Assembly (NCBI RefSeq): GCF_029893235.1
Contig: NZ_JARXWE010000001.1
Location: forward strand, 149,443-213,442
Reading direction: 5' to 3'
Source of the DNA: Dysgonomonas sp. PH5-45
Lineage (GTDB): Bacteria; Bacteroidota; Bacteroidia; Bacteroidales; Dysgonomonadaceae
Length of the DNA stretch: 64,000 nt
The notes beneath the pieces are model-generated. The model had not been told where the DNA came from. It was given only the letters and a program-made list of their open reading frames with translations, and ran no database searches. Both the position numbers and the translations under genes were made by a program. This document shows, piece by piece, positions 52,577 to 61,582 of this stretch; the stretch's first letter is position 1, and each line of letters opens with the position of its first letter.

Positions 52577-55435
52577 ATGTCTATAAGATTAATAAAAATA
52601 TCCAAAGATTTGAATGTAGGAATCAGCAGCCTTGTTGAATTCCTGCAGAACAAAGGATTCGACGTTGAGTCAAACCCAAACACTAAGATTAACGATGAAC
52701 AGTACGATTTGCTTATTGCCGAATTTGGAAAAGACAAAAAGCTGAAACAAGACTCTGATCGCAATAAAGAGCTGAAAAAAGACAAAAAGTCCGAAACAGT
52801 TGTTGCCTTAGAGGGCTATGAGGATAAAGAACCGGAGGCTCCTGTGGTTGAAGAAATTAAAACGGAGATACCTGATGACATCAAACCTCATGTGCAAATA
52901 GTGGACAAGATAGACCTCGACAGCCTGAACAAGCCTAAAAAAGCAGCCGCACCTGTGGAAGAAAAGGTAGAAGCCGAGGTAGAAAAACCCGTTGCCGAAA
53001 CTCCCGCTCCGCAGGACAATGAACCACCTATGGAAGAAGCCGCTCCGGTAAAAGAAGAAACAACGGAAACGGTCGAAGATACTCAGCCAAGCACCGTGGA
53101 GGTTCCTACCGAAGCTGTTGCTGAGGCCGATGGGAATGAAAACGAAGTTTTCAGACTGAACAATCCTTCCATAAAATCGAACATTGTTGTTAAAGGTTCT
53201 ATCGACCTAAGCGCAATCAACGATAAAACTCGTCCGGCAAAAAAGACAAAAGCCGAGAAGAAGAAAGAACGCCTCGAAAAAGAGCTTTCAGACCCCAAAA
53301 AGGTAAAAGAAAATACCGTTAAGCTTCTGAAAAAGGAAACAGGCGAAGAGGCAAAGAAGAAAACTTCGGCCGAAGACGATGATGACGTTAAAAAGAAAAA
53401 ACGTAACCGTATAAAGAAAGGTAAAGTCGATATCGAAAAAGGTGTTTCGGGTGGAGCAGCAGGTCAGGGACAGCGCGACAAACAACGTCCCGGTGGACAC
53501 CAGCGTAAACCGCTCATAACAAAAGCCGCCGTTACCGAAGAAGACGTACAAAAACAGATAAAGGAAACCTTAGCGCGACTTACCAGCAAAGGTAACAAGG
53601 GCAAAGGAGCAAAATATCGGAAGGATAAACGTGATGCTATTTCGCAACGTTACCAAGAGGAGCTTGAGCAACAAGAACAAGAAAGCAAGATATTGAAAAT
53701 TACGGAGTTCGTAACAGCCAACGATCTTGCGAACATGATGAATGTACCTGTTGTTCAGGTTATATCCACCTGTATGAGTATAGGCATGATGGTGTCTATA
53801 AACCAACGTCTGGATGCCGAAACAATCAACATTGTTGCCGAAGAATTCGGATTCGAAACTCAATATGTGAGCGCGGAGGTTGTTGAGGCCATTGCCGAAG
53901 AAGAAGACTTGGAGGAAGATTTGGAAGCACGCGCGCCTATCGTTACAGTGATGGGGCACGTTGACCACGGTAAAACTTCCTTGCTCGACAATATACGCCA
54001 AACAAACGTTATCGCAGGCGAGGCCGGGGGTATCACCCAGCATATCGGAGCCTATAACGTGAAACTGAAATCGGGCCGTCGCATCACCTTCCTCGATACA
54101 CCGGGTCACGAGGCTTTTACAGCCATGCGTGCTCGTGGAGCAAAGGTGACAGACATCGCCATCATTATTGTTGCTGCCGACGATAACGTCATGCCGCAAA
54201 CAACCGAAGCCATAAACCATGCTTCAGCGGCAGGTGTGCCTATCGTTTTTGCAATCAATAAAATAGATAAACCGGGAGCGAATCCCGAAAAGATAAAAGA
54301 AACGCTTGCCAGCATGAACTATCTTGTTGAAGAATGGGGTGGAAAATACCAATCGCAAGACATTTCTGCAAAACAAGGTCTCGGTGTAGACGAGTTGCTC
54401 GAAAAAGTATTGCTCGAAGCCGATTTGCTGGAGCTGAAAGCCAATCCTAATAAACGGGCAACAGGCTCTATTATAGAATCGTCGCTCGACAAAGGACGCG
54501 GATATATTTCGACCATACTCGTACAGAACGGAACGCTCAAACAGGGCGATATAGTTTTGGCGGGAACATACTTTGGCCGTGTAAAAGCCATGTTCAACGA
54601 GCGTAACCAACGTATAGACGAAGCAGCTCCGGCAGCTCCGGCACTGATACTTGGTCTGAATGGCGCACCGCAAGCCGGAGATATGTTTCACGTACTGGAA
54701 ACAGAACAAGAGGCACGCGAGATAGCCAACAAGCGCGAGCAGTTGCAACGCGAACAAGGTTTGCGTACACAGAAAATACTTACGCTCGACGATATAGGCC
54801 GCCGTATTGCTATCGGTAACTTCCAACAGTTGAACGTTATTGTTAAGGGAGACGTGGACGGTTCTGTCGAAGCCCTATCCGACTCTTTGATACGCCTATC
54901 GACCGAAGAGATACAAGTAAATGTTATCCACAAAGCTGTGGGGCAGATTTCGGAATCGGACATCACGCTGGCTGCAGCCTCGGATGCTATCGTTATCGGT
55001 TTCCAAGTACGGCCTTCAGCCGCAGCACGCCGCTCGGCAGAGAACGAAGGTGTTGAGATTCGTCTTTACTCAATCATTTACGATGCCATCGAAGAGGTTA
55101 AATCGGCAATGGAAGGAATGTTGTCGCCCGAAATCAAAGAAGAAATTACGGCTAATGTTGAAGTCCGCGAAGTATTTAAGATTACCAAAGTGGGAACAGT
55201 GGCCGGATGTATGGTTAAAGAAGGTAAGATTAAGCGGTCGAACAAGATTCGCCTCATACGCGACGGTATTGTTGTTTACTCGGGCGAGCTTGGTTCTCTG
55301 AAACGTTTCAAAGACGATGTGAAAGAAGTTGCATCGGGATACGAATGCGGGCTTAATATACACAACTACAACGACATAAAAGTTGGCGATATTGTAGAAG
55401 CATTTGAAGAAATAGAAGTTAAGAAAACATTATAA
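52577..55435 (+). CDS. infB: Translation initiation factor IF-2
   Basis: GTPase that brings fMet-tRNA to the 30S complex. The 952 residues have an N-terminal IF2_N module ([20 protein letters not shown]), a long low-complexity Glu/Lys/Pro/Ala linker (about 55-350), a second IF2_N-type motif ([18 protein letters not shown]) and the G domain: GHVDHGKTS (about 459), [15 protein letters not shown] and NKIDKP. Domains II, III and C2 follow ([16 protein letters not shown] and ending [15 protein letters not shown]). The linker is longer than in many relatives. Third gene of the rimP-nusA-infB operon. Confidence 0.98.
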   Translation: MSIRLIKISKDLNVGISSLVEFLQNKGFDVESNPNTKINDEQYDLLIAEFGKDKKLKQDSDRNKELKKDKKSETVVALEGYEDKEPEAPVVEEIKTEIPDDIKPHVQIVDKIDLDSLNKPKKAAAPVEEKVEAEVEKPVAETPAPQDNEPPMEEAAPVKEETTETVEDTQPSTVEVPTEAVAEADGNENEVFRLNNPSIKSNIVVKGSIDLSAINDKTRPAKKTKAEKKKERLEKELSDPKKVKENTVKLLKKETGEEAKKKTSAEDDDDVKKKKRNRIKKGKVDIEKGVSGGAAGQGQRDKQRPGGHQRKPLITKAAVTEEDVQKQIKETLARLTSKGNKGKGAKYRKDKRDAISQRYQEELEQQEQESKILKITEFVTANDLANMMNVPVVQVISTCMSIGMMVSINQRLDAETINIVAEEFGFETQYVSAEVVEAIAEEEDLEEDLEARAPIVTVMGHVDHGKTSLLDNIRQTNVIAGEAGGITQHIGAYNVKLKSGRRITFLDTPGHEAFTAMRARGAKVTDIAIIIVAADDNVMPQTTEAINHASAAGVPIVFAINKIDKPGANPEKIKETLASMNYLVEEWGGKYQSQDISAKQGLGVDELLEKVLLEADLLELKANPNKRATGSIIESSLDKGRGYISTILVQNGTLKQGDIVLAGTYFGRVKAMFNERNQRIDEAAPAAPALILGLNGAPQAGDMFHVLETEQEAREIANKREQLQREQGLRTQKILTLDDIGRRIAIGNFQQLNVIVKGDVDGSVEALSDSLIRLSTEEIQVNVIHKAVGQISESDITLAAASDAIVIGFQVRPSAAARRSAENEGVEIRLYSIIYDAIEEVKSAMEGMLSPEIKEEITANVEVREVFKITKVGTVAGCMVKEGKIKRSNKIRLIRDGIVVYSGELGSLKRFKDDVKEVASGYECGLNIHNYNDIKVGDIVEAFEEIEVKKTL

Positions 55436-55452
55436 AGAACAATATTTTTTTG

Positions 55453-55496
55453 ACAAAAGCATGTTACTATATTTGTCAATAGTGATATGCTTTTGT
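55453..55496. promoter_or_regulatory. 18 bp inverted repeat overlapping a -7 box
   Basis: The arms at 55453-55470 and 55479-55496 match at 16 of 18 positions; the -7 box TATATTTG (55468-55475) of the next gene lies across the centre. It could be a terminator for infB, an operator, or both. Confidence 0.5.
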
Positions 55497-55530
55497 TGTA
55501 TTCAGTTATAGATATTATATACTTTCGTTT

Positions 55531-56100
55531 ATGGCAAAAAGAATATTTTTATTGGCGGTTACTTTTAGTTTAGCATCTGTCTTTATGGGGCTACTCCATG
55601 CGCAAACAGAAAGTCACAGTAAAGCTGCTACCCCTGCGCTTACAGCTATGTATGGTGAAGTTGCCTATGTAAACTCTATTGAACTATTGGAGGCTATTCC
55701 GGAAAAAGTAGCAGCCACAAAAGCAATAGCAGAGCTTAACCAAAAATACAAAGATGAATTAGGGGTGATGCAAAGCGATTACAACAAAAAATATTCCGAC
55801 TTTATGACTTATCAGGAGTCGATGTCCGAAAGCATCAAACTACGTCGTATGCAAGAGCTTTTTGAACTTGAAAAAAATATCAACGCCTTTATGGTGGTTG
55901 CCCAAGAAGATATAGAGAGCCAAGAACAGCAACAGATAGAACCGCTTCGGCAAAAAGTGAAAGAAGCTATCGAAGCAGTAGGAATAGAAAACAATTTTGT
56001 TTGTATCTACGACCTTGCCAACCCTGCAATCGCTTTTGTTACACCCAAAGCTGTAAATGCCACAGCCTTGGTTAAAGCAAAGTTGGGTGTTAGAAGATAA
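55531..56100 (+). CDS. OmpH/Skp-family periplasmic chaperone
   Basis: A 189-residue exported protein. The signal peptide is KRIFLLAVTFSLASVFMGLL with cleavage after LHAQ. The Skp-like pattern follows: VAYVNSIELLEAIPE (about 48-62), a long charged coiled-coil hairpin (about 65-145, e.g. KYKDELGVMQSDYNKKYSDF and QEDIESQEQQQIEPLRQKV) and a return strand FVCIYDLANPAIAFVTP. It should carry outer-membrane proteins across the periplasm. Its promoter lies within an inverted repeat. Confidence 0.92.
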   Translation: MAKRIFLLAVTFSLASVFMGLLHAQTESHSKAATPALTAMYGEVAYVNSIELLEAIPEKVAATKAIAELNQKYKDELGVMQSDYNKKYSDFMTYQESMSESIKLRRMQELFELEKNINAFMVVAQEDIESQEQQQIEPLRQKVKEAIEAVGIENNFVCIYDLANPAIAFVTPKAVNATALVKAKLGVRR

Positions 56101-56118
56101 CTAAAAAAACAGATAGCG

Positions 56119-56952
56119 ATGCCATTGCAAAAAGCCGGCCCGATAGGAGTGTTCGATTCCGGATACGGTGGACTCACCATCTTATCTGAAATAAAAAAAC
56201 GCTTACCGGGATACGATTACATTTATCTGGGCGATAATTCGCGTGCGCCTTACGGTTCACGATCGTTCGATGTAGTGTACGAGTTCACCCGTCAGGCTGT
56301 TGAGACTCTCTTCGACGAAGGGTGCAACCTCGTTATACTTGCTTGCAATACAGCTTCGGCAAAGGCCTTGCGTACTATCCAACAAAACGATTTACCGAAG
56401 ATGAATCCCGACAAAAGGGTGCTGGGCATAATCCGCCCCACGGCCGAGGTTATAGGCTCTTTGTCGCAAAGCCGCCATGTTGGGGTTTTAGGTACTTTAG
56501 GCACTATACAATCGGGGTCGTATCGGATAGAGATCGAAAAACTGCACCCCGATATGGTTGTTACAGGCGAAGCTTGCCCTATGTGGGTTCCTTTGGTCGA
56601 AAATAACGAATACCGGAACGAAGGAGCCGATTATTTTGTGAAGAAAAATCTGGATAATCTTTTCAATAAAGACGCTCTTATCGATTCCATAATTCTGGGC
56701 TGTACACACTATCCCCTTCTTTTGGACAAAATAAGAACTTACATTCCGCAGGGAGTTAATATCATATCGCAGGGAGAGTATGTGGCCGCAAGCCTCGAAA
56801 ACTATCTGATAAGGCATCCCGAAATAGAACAGTTCTGCACAAAAAACGGCCAAACCCAATACTTCACCACCGAAGCCCCCGAAAGGTTTACGGGCAATGC
56901 TTCTATCTTCCTCGACGAAAATATCGAAGCCAAAAGAATAAATCTGGGTTAG
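56119..56952 (+). CDS. murI: Glutamate racemase
   Basis: Makes D-glutamate for peptidoglycan. The 277 residues contain the two catalytic cysteine motifs, LACNTASAKAL (Cys about 75) and ILGCTHYPLL (Cys about 196), the substrate motifs VFDSGYGGLTIL (about 11-22) and LGDNSRAPYG, and a C-terminal extension typical of Bacteroidota enzymes. It follows the OmpH/Skp gene by 18 bases and precedes a small membrane protein gene by two. Confidence 0.97.
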   Translation: MPLQKAGPIGVFDSGYGGLTILSEIKKRLPGYDYIYLGDNSRAPYGSRSFDVVYEFTRQAVETLFDEGCNLVILACNTASAKALRTIQQNDLPKMNPDKRVLGIIRPTAEVIGSLSQSRHVGVLGTLGTIQSGSYRIEIEKLHPDMVVTGEACPMWVPLVENNEYRNEGADYFVKKNLDNLFNKDALIDSIILGCTHYPLLLDKIRTYIPQGVNIISQGEYVAASLENYLIRHPEIEQFCTKNGQTQYFTTEAPERFTGNASIFLDENIEAKRINLG

Positions 56953-56954
56953 AA

Positions 56955-57164
56955 ATGATCTTAAAAGATAAAATATTATTCATTCTCTGTATTACTTATT
57001 GGATATTGATAGGGGTTGGAGTTTTTACTGTTACCGGATTTGGTTTATTCCCCATTTTTATGGGGCTGACAGTGTTGATTTCGTTGATATTTATTGTTTT
57101 TTTCACGAATAGAAACCTCAATATAATGGGGCTATGTGGATTGTATTTTTCTTCGATACTATAG
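56955..57164 (+). CDS. Small membrane protein, possibly truncated
   Basis: Not recognised. The 69-residue product has two hydrophobic helices (about 7-30 and 32-52) and a short tail (NLNIMGLCGLYFSSIL). It starts two bases after the murI stop, so it is probably translated with it. Its last codons and stop lie inside a 30-base repeat (57155-57184), shared with 33221-33250, that leads into the mobile-element region. The 3' end of an originally longer gene may therefore have been replaced. Confidence 0.55.
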   Translation: MILKDKILFILCITYWILIGVGVFTVTGFGLFPIFMGLTVLISLIFIVFFTNRNLNIMGLCGLYFSSIL

Positions 57165-57184
57165 TTAAATCATAATAAAGCGTC
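57155..57184 (+). repeat. Short repeat, second copy of 33221-33250
   Basis: 23 of 30 bases match, with an uninterrupted shared core TTAAATCATAATAA. Both copies lie at the edge of gene-poor, AT-rich DNA. Confidence 0.4.
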
Positions 57185-57261
57185 ATATATTTGCACAAAT
57201 AAAAAGTTCTTGAATTGAGTATCCAAACTTCCGTCTGATACTTTTGGCTTGTGCCCATTTT

Positions 57262-58912
57262 CCTGTTTTCGACAATGTCTTTAATTATTTTTTCAATCTT
57301 CTGATTTTCAGTTAATTATTTTTTTTTGAATTTGCTTGTTTGGGTGTCCCGCCTTAAATTTGCACATGTTTATTCGTCAAAAGCGTAACAAATCCGGCAG
57401 TATCAGCATCCAGATCATCAGTAAATCCGAAGGTCGTTATAAGGTTGTTCAGAGTATCGGTTCAGGAAAGAGCGAGCAGGAGCTTTCCGTTTTGATGCTC
57501 AAGGCTCGTTCTGCCTTAAAACAGTTAGAGGGAAATTTGGAATTGTTTACCGACGAGGAAGAGTCCAACTATGAACATATTCTTTCTTCCATTAGCAACA
57601 ATCAAATACAAGTGATAGGTCCAGAGCTAATTTACGGCCGGCTATTTGATAAAATTGGTTATAACCGAATAGAAGCCAAGTTGTTCCGTCATCTGGTCAT
57701 TACCCGTTTGTATAATCCCGGTAGCAAGCTGAAAACGATTGATTATCTTAGCAACTATCTGGGCGAGAATCACTAGATACAAGAAATATACCGTTTTCTG
57801 GATAAGCTAAGCGATCGGTTCAAACAAGAAGTTGAAGATATTACTTTTACCTACACCAAAGGCATTCTGGGTGGCAAGGTCGGTGTAGTATTCTACGATA
57901 TGACTACTCTTTATTTTGAATCAAGCGATGAAGATGATCTTCGCAAGACAGGTTTTTCTAAATATGGAAAGCACCAGTGCCCTCAGATATTTCTGGGGTT
58001 GTTGGTTGGTTACGGAGGTAATCCCATAGGCTACGACTTATTTGAGGGTAATATCTTTGAGGGGCATACGCTCATTCCTGTATTAGAGAAATTTCAGCAT
58101 CGCTTCGAATTGAATAAACCCATTGTCATTGCAGACTCCGGCCTTCTTTCTAAAAAGAACATAGACCTCTTATCGGAGAACAACTACGAATATATTTTGG
58201 GAGGTAGACCTAAAAACGAATCGAAAGAAATTCAAGCCCAAATACTAAAGTTGTCGCTTCAAAACGGACAAAGCGCTGTTATTCAAAGAACAGAATCTCA
58301 GCGTATAATTGTTTCTCTTTCTCAAAAGAGGGCATACAAAGATTTACAGAATCGTTTGCGAGGGCTCCGAAAATTGGAGAAGAAGATAGTAAGTGGAAAA
58401 CTGACCAAGTCCAATATCAACAATCGTGGATACAATAAATACTTGCGAATGGAAGGTGAGGTCAAGATAGAACTCGATTATGATAAATTCAATGAAGACG
58501 CTAGGTGGGATGGTATAAAAACCTTTGTGACCAATAGTAAGCTCAAACCAGATGAGATTATAAACAATTATCGGCAACTGTGGTTTATTGAAAGGGCTTT
58601 CCGCATGAACAAGACGGATTTAAGAATACGTCCCATATATCATAGACTCAGGCACAGGATTGAAGCACATATTTGCATATCCTTTACAGCATATACTATC
58701 ATGTTGGAATTGGAGCGTATATTGAAAGCTAATAAATCCACAATAACACTCAGCAAAGCTGCAGAGCTGACTAAAAGGATATATCAAATAAATGTAATGT
58801 TGCCCTCTTCTGGAAAGACTAGGCAGTACCCACTAACAATGGACGAACAGCAGAGAGAATTATACTTAATGGTACTCAAAAAAACGTAGGGTGTCCCAGA
58901 GGCGAAAACAGG
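57262..58912 (+). mobile_element. IS1634-type insertion sequence with a disrupted transposase
   Basis: About 1.65 kb bounded by the short inverted match CCTGTTTTCG (57262-57271) and CGAAAACAGG (58903-58912). A transposase gene fills most of it. The boundaries are provisional because the terminal repeats are short and I found no clear target duplication. It separates murI and its small neighbour from mtgA. Confidence 0.6.
57366..58889 (+). pseudogene. IS1634-family transposase with one in-frame stop
   Basis: The reading frame from MFIRQKRNKSGSISIQ runs to YLMVLKKT with one interruption, a TAG at 57774-57776. The codons between it and the ATG at 57900 continue the same frame (IQEIYRFLDKLSDRFKQE). 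The DDE residues seem present: Asp in VVFYDMTTLYFES, Asp in IVIADSGLLS and Glu in WFIERAFRMNKTDLRIRPIYH. The stop may come from CAG to TAG. As written it would give a 136-residue N-terminal piece and, if restarted, 329 residues, so it is probably inactive and recently so. Confidence 0.85.
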
Positions 58913-59305
58913 GAGGGAAGTGTTAAAACTCTCTCTGTCTTTTCTTTTTTCTCCTCTTAACTCATTGGTTTGCTGATAGATTAGGATCAACGTAAAAACT
59001 TGAGGGATTTTGAATTTAGGCATAAATTTTAGATAATCTAAAAAGGAAGAATGCTTTATCCCTTACTCCTCTGAATTGAGATCTGAAAGCCTTTATTTTA
59101 GCATTGAAAGATTTACTGGCGCATTTGTAGAACGGCTGTCAAAAAAGTTAATGATATTCAGATAGTGAGTTTGTATGGTTCTGGCAATCGTACCAAAGTA
59201 TATTCGAACGCAAAACTGAAAAAGGGTTTTTCTTCGGTGCTTGAGCATAAATTGATATTTGTGTACAGATAAGAAAAATAATAAATAGTCCTGTTTTCTT
59301 CATGC
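58913..59305. other. Decayed mobile-element interval
   Basis: Between the IS1634-type element and mtgA. It holds a C-terminal fragment of an ISL3/ISAon1-like transposase (59016-59129, minus) and a 41-codon plus-strand coding remnant ending at 59272. The rest is unassigned. Confidence 0.6.
59016..59129 (-). pseudogene. 3' fragment of an ISL3/ISAon1-like transposase
   Basis: 37 codons and a stop on the minus strand. The motifs ASKSFNAKIKAFRSQFRGVR and FFLFRLSKIYA are the typical C-terminus of this transposase group (from memory of the family). The frame meets a stop four codons further upstream, at 59139-59141, so only the tail remains. The full gene would be about ten times longer. Confidence 0.7.
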
Positions 59306-60019
59306 TTACTTTGTTGTTTTGTGTGCAGGCTTACTGTCTTTGTCCGAGAAGTCGACTGGTTTAACCTGTTTCATCAACCGTTGTATCTTGGCTTGCCGTT
59401 TCAGTATATAAGCCGAAGGTTTTGCCGAATTGAAGCGTATAGGATTGGGCAGGGTTGCTGCAATGAGAGCACATTGGCCGGATGAAAGGTCTTTTGCCGG
59501 TTTATGGAAACGACTCCTCACCACGGCTTCTGCCCCGTAAATGTTTTCTCCCATTTCTATCGAGTTCAGATAAACTTCCATAATGCGTTGTTTACCCCAT
59601 ATAAGTTCTATCAAGACTGTATAGTAAGCCTCCAATCCTTTGCGGACAAAAGACTTGCCCTGCCATAAGAATACATTTTTTGCCGTTTGTTGCGAAATGG
59701 TACTCGCTCCGCGTTGACGCTTCCCTTTTTCGGCCTCTTCCATCGCTATTTGTATCTGTTTGAAGTCGAAGCCCGAATGATCGAGAAACAAATTGTCTTC
59801 CGAAGCCACTACCGCAAGCGGAAGCTTAGGAGATATTTCGCTGAGAGGAACCCATTTATGCTGGCAAACTACTTTCTTGCCATCAAACAACTGTTTCAGG
59901 TTATTGCTCACCATCAGAGGGGTGTAGTAAACAGGAATAAACTTTGCAAGCACAACCTGCAATATACTGAAAATGAACAGCCCTATCACTATATTCCTAA
60001 TCCATTTCAGAATCTTCAT
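59306..60019 (-). CDS. mtgA: Monofunctional peptidoglycan glycosyltransferase
   Basis: Polymerises lipid II into glycan strands. The 237 residues have one N-terminal membrane anchor (IRNIVIGLFIFSILQVVLAK, about 8-27), then the GT51 domain: VASEDNLFLDHSGFDF with the catalytic Glu (about 72-87), QRGASTISQQTAKNVFLW, KGLEAYYTVLIELIWGKQRI, YLNSIEMG and ALIAATLPNP. There is no transpeptidase domain. It overlaps folK by four bases, so it is coupled to it. The C-terminus is short and basic. Confidence 0.96.
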   Translation of the reverse strand: MKILKWIRNIVIGLFIFSILQVVLAKFIPVYYTPLMVSNNLKQLFDGKKVVCQHKWVPLSEISPKLPLAVVASEDNLFLDHSGFDFKQIQIAMEEAEKGKRQRGASTISQQTAKNVFLWQGKSFVRKGLEAYYTVLIELIWGKQRIMEVYLNSIEMGENIYGAEAVVRSRFHKPAKDLSSGQCALIAATLPNPIRFNSAKPSAYILKRQAKIQRLMKQVKPVDFSDKDSKPAHKTTK

Positions 60020-60510
60020 CGCTTATCCTCTCTTTTTGTCTGATATTCTTTTTTCAGTTCTCCTATTGTTTTCCGCAATACAGGGTGTTGTACATCGCGC
60101 GCAATATCGGCCAAAGGGAGAATAACAAACCCTCGCTCGTGCAGATGGGGGTGAGGCAATGTCAGTCGGGGCAGGCTGATTGTTTGGTCGCCATAAAGTA
60201 GGATGTCTATGTCTATTATCCGGTCGGAGTGTATTCCGTTTTTCGACTTTTCGGTTCGTCCAATCTGTCGCTCAATCTGTTGTGTAACCTCAAGCAGTTC
60301 CATGGGTGAAAGCTTGGTACGAACAAGGCATGCCGCGTTTACGAAATTGTTGGCCGATACAAATCCTTCGGGTTCAGTTTCGTAGAGGGCAGACAAGGCA
60401 AGCACTTCTCCGACACTCTCGCCCAGTAATCTCACCGCAGTCTCGATATTATCGGGTTTGTTACCAAGATTTGTTCCCAAACCTAAATACACATCGTGTA
60501 TATTATTCAT
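60016..60510 (-). CDS. folK: 2-amino-4-hydroxy-6-hydroxymethyldihydropteridine pyrophosphokinase
   Basis: Folate pathway enzyme that pyrophosphorylates hydroxymethyldihydropterin. The 164 residues include VYLGLGTNLGNKPDNIE (about 7-23), ALYETEPEGF, CLVRTKLSPMELLEVTQQIE and the signature DIDILLYGDQ and LTLPHPHLHERGFVILPL. A -7 box in the minus sense (TATCTTTG) lies at 60557-60564. The stop overlaps the mtgA start. Confidence 0.96.
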   Translation of the reverse strand: MNNIHDVYLGLGTNLGNKPDNIETAVRLLGESVGEVLALSALYETEPEGFVSANNFVNAACLVRTKLSPMELLEVTQQIERQIGRTEKSKNGIHSDRIIDIDILLYGDQTISLPRLTLPHPHLHERGFVILPLADIARDVQHPVLRKTIGELKKEYQTKREDKR

Positions 60511-60556
60511 TATTAGTGTTTTATTTTCGAATTGTATGCTCCTACATATTTCTGTA

Positions 60557-60564
60557 CAAAGATA
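60557..60564 (-). promoter_or_regulatory. -7 box of the folK-mtgA operon
   Basis: Minus-strand TATCTTTG, 46 bases before the folK ATG. Confidence 0.45.
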
Positions 60565-60738
60565 GAAAAAACGGTAACGGACTGCTATTCTAAGGTTTAT
60601 TATTTCCCAAGAAAAAGCGAGACAATCATTAATAGATGTTAATAATTATGCCCGCATTAATCTTTTTGCAATGAATAGCGTCTATTCTAATGACAGATGT
60701 ATTGAAATATATTATAAACAAAGATAAAACCACACATT

Positions 60739-61437
60739 ATGAAACGAATTATTTTAACCATAGCCCTATCCCTCGGACTGGTGTCTTATGCGGGCATAAC
60801 CGAGGCGCAAAACGTAAGTATAAGTATCAATATAGGCAGTCAGCCGGCATGGGGGCCTGTGGGGTACGACTATGTAGATTACTATTACCTGCCCGATATA
60901 GACGTATATTATGGTGTGAATACGGGCTTATTCTATTATTGGCATGGACGCCGTTGGGTATCGGCCAGATATCTGCCTTATTCGTACCACCATTACGATT
61001 TGTTCAGGATGTATAAGGTAGTATTGAACACGCGCGACCCATGGATACATAACCATCGTCACAGACACGATTACCGTCGATACAAGGGCAACAGGTCGCA
61101 GGTGATAATCCGCAACAGCAGAGACAACCGTTACCATAACAGCCGCAACAACAATGTGCCATGGGTCAGAGAATCGGACAGGCGCAATAATAATCGCGTA
61201 GGAAATGGACGGAACACATATTCCATCCACGACAGACAGCAGTCTGGCAATCGCAAGGAAGGATTGCAGGCTCGTCCAAACGCAGGGACTTCCACTCGCG
61301 ACAAAAATATCAGCAACAATCGCACACAGAGCGGAATAAAGAATAATAATAGCCGGACAACGAACAATTCCAGATCGGCAAATAATAAGCAATCGCCAAG
61401 TAAAGGAAATAATAAACGGGGAAATAGCACACGATGA
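60739..61437 (+). CDS. Exported protein with a Tyr-rich head and Asn/Arg-rich tail
   Basis: A 232-residue protein of unknown function. The signal peptide is KRIILTIALSLGLVSYAGIT with cleavage after EAQ. The head (about 25-95) is Tyr/Trp-rich: DYVDYYYLPDIDVYYGVNTG, FYYWHGRRWVSARYLPYSYH. This resembles small Bacteroidota envelope proteins of the YXWI/DUF-type that interact with surfaces. From about 105 to the end the protein is low-complexity, Asn/Arg/Ser-rich and strongly basic, so probably disordered and able to bind polyanions. Single gene with a strong terminator. Confidence 0.8.
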   Translation: MKRIILTIALSLGLVSYAGITEAQNVSISINIGSQPAWGPVGYDYVDYYYLPDIDVYYGVNTGLFYYWHGRRWVSARYLPYSYHHYDLFRMYKVVLNTRDPWIHNHRHRHDYRRYKGNRSQVIIRNSRDNRYHNSRNNNVPWVRESDRRNNNRVGNGRNTYSIHDRQQSGNRKEGLQARPNAGTSTRDKNISNNRTQSGIKNNNSRTTNNSRSANNKQSPSKGNNKRGNSTR

Positions 61438-61475
61438 GTGTTGCATGATGTGTGGATTATTTTGATTGAGAGAGG

Positions 61476-61514
61476 TGGAGATGTGCACGATAAAAGCACA
61501 TCTCCATTTTTTTT
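61476..61514 (+). terminator. Terminator after the 60739 gene
   Basis: Perfect 11 bp stem TGGAGATGTGC (61476-61486) with GCACATCTCCA (61496-61506) and eight T. Confidence 0.95.
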
Positions 61515-61551
61515 GTAAGTGTACTTTTCGGTGTAGTTAACAAAAAAACTG

Positions 61552-61559
61552 TATATTTG
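61552..61559 (+). promoter_or_regulatory. -7 box of mnmE promoter
   Basis: TATATTTG, 23 bases before the ATG; no clear -33. Confidence 0.5.
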
Positions 61560-61582
61560 GTTTGAAAATAAAATGAAGTGTT

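Noticed and set aside
57774..57776. TAG in the transposase as a possible recoded codon
   Set aside because: No pyrrolysine system or read-through signal is visible; a simple inactivating mutation in an IS is far more likely.
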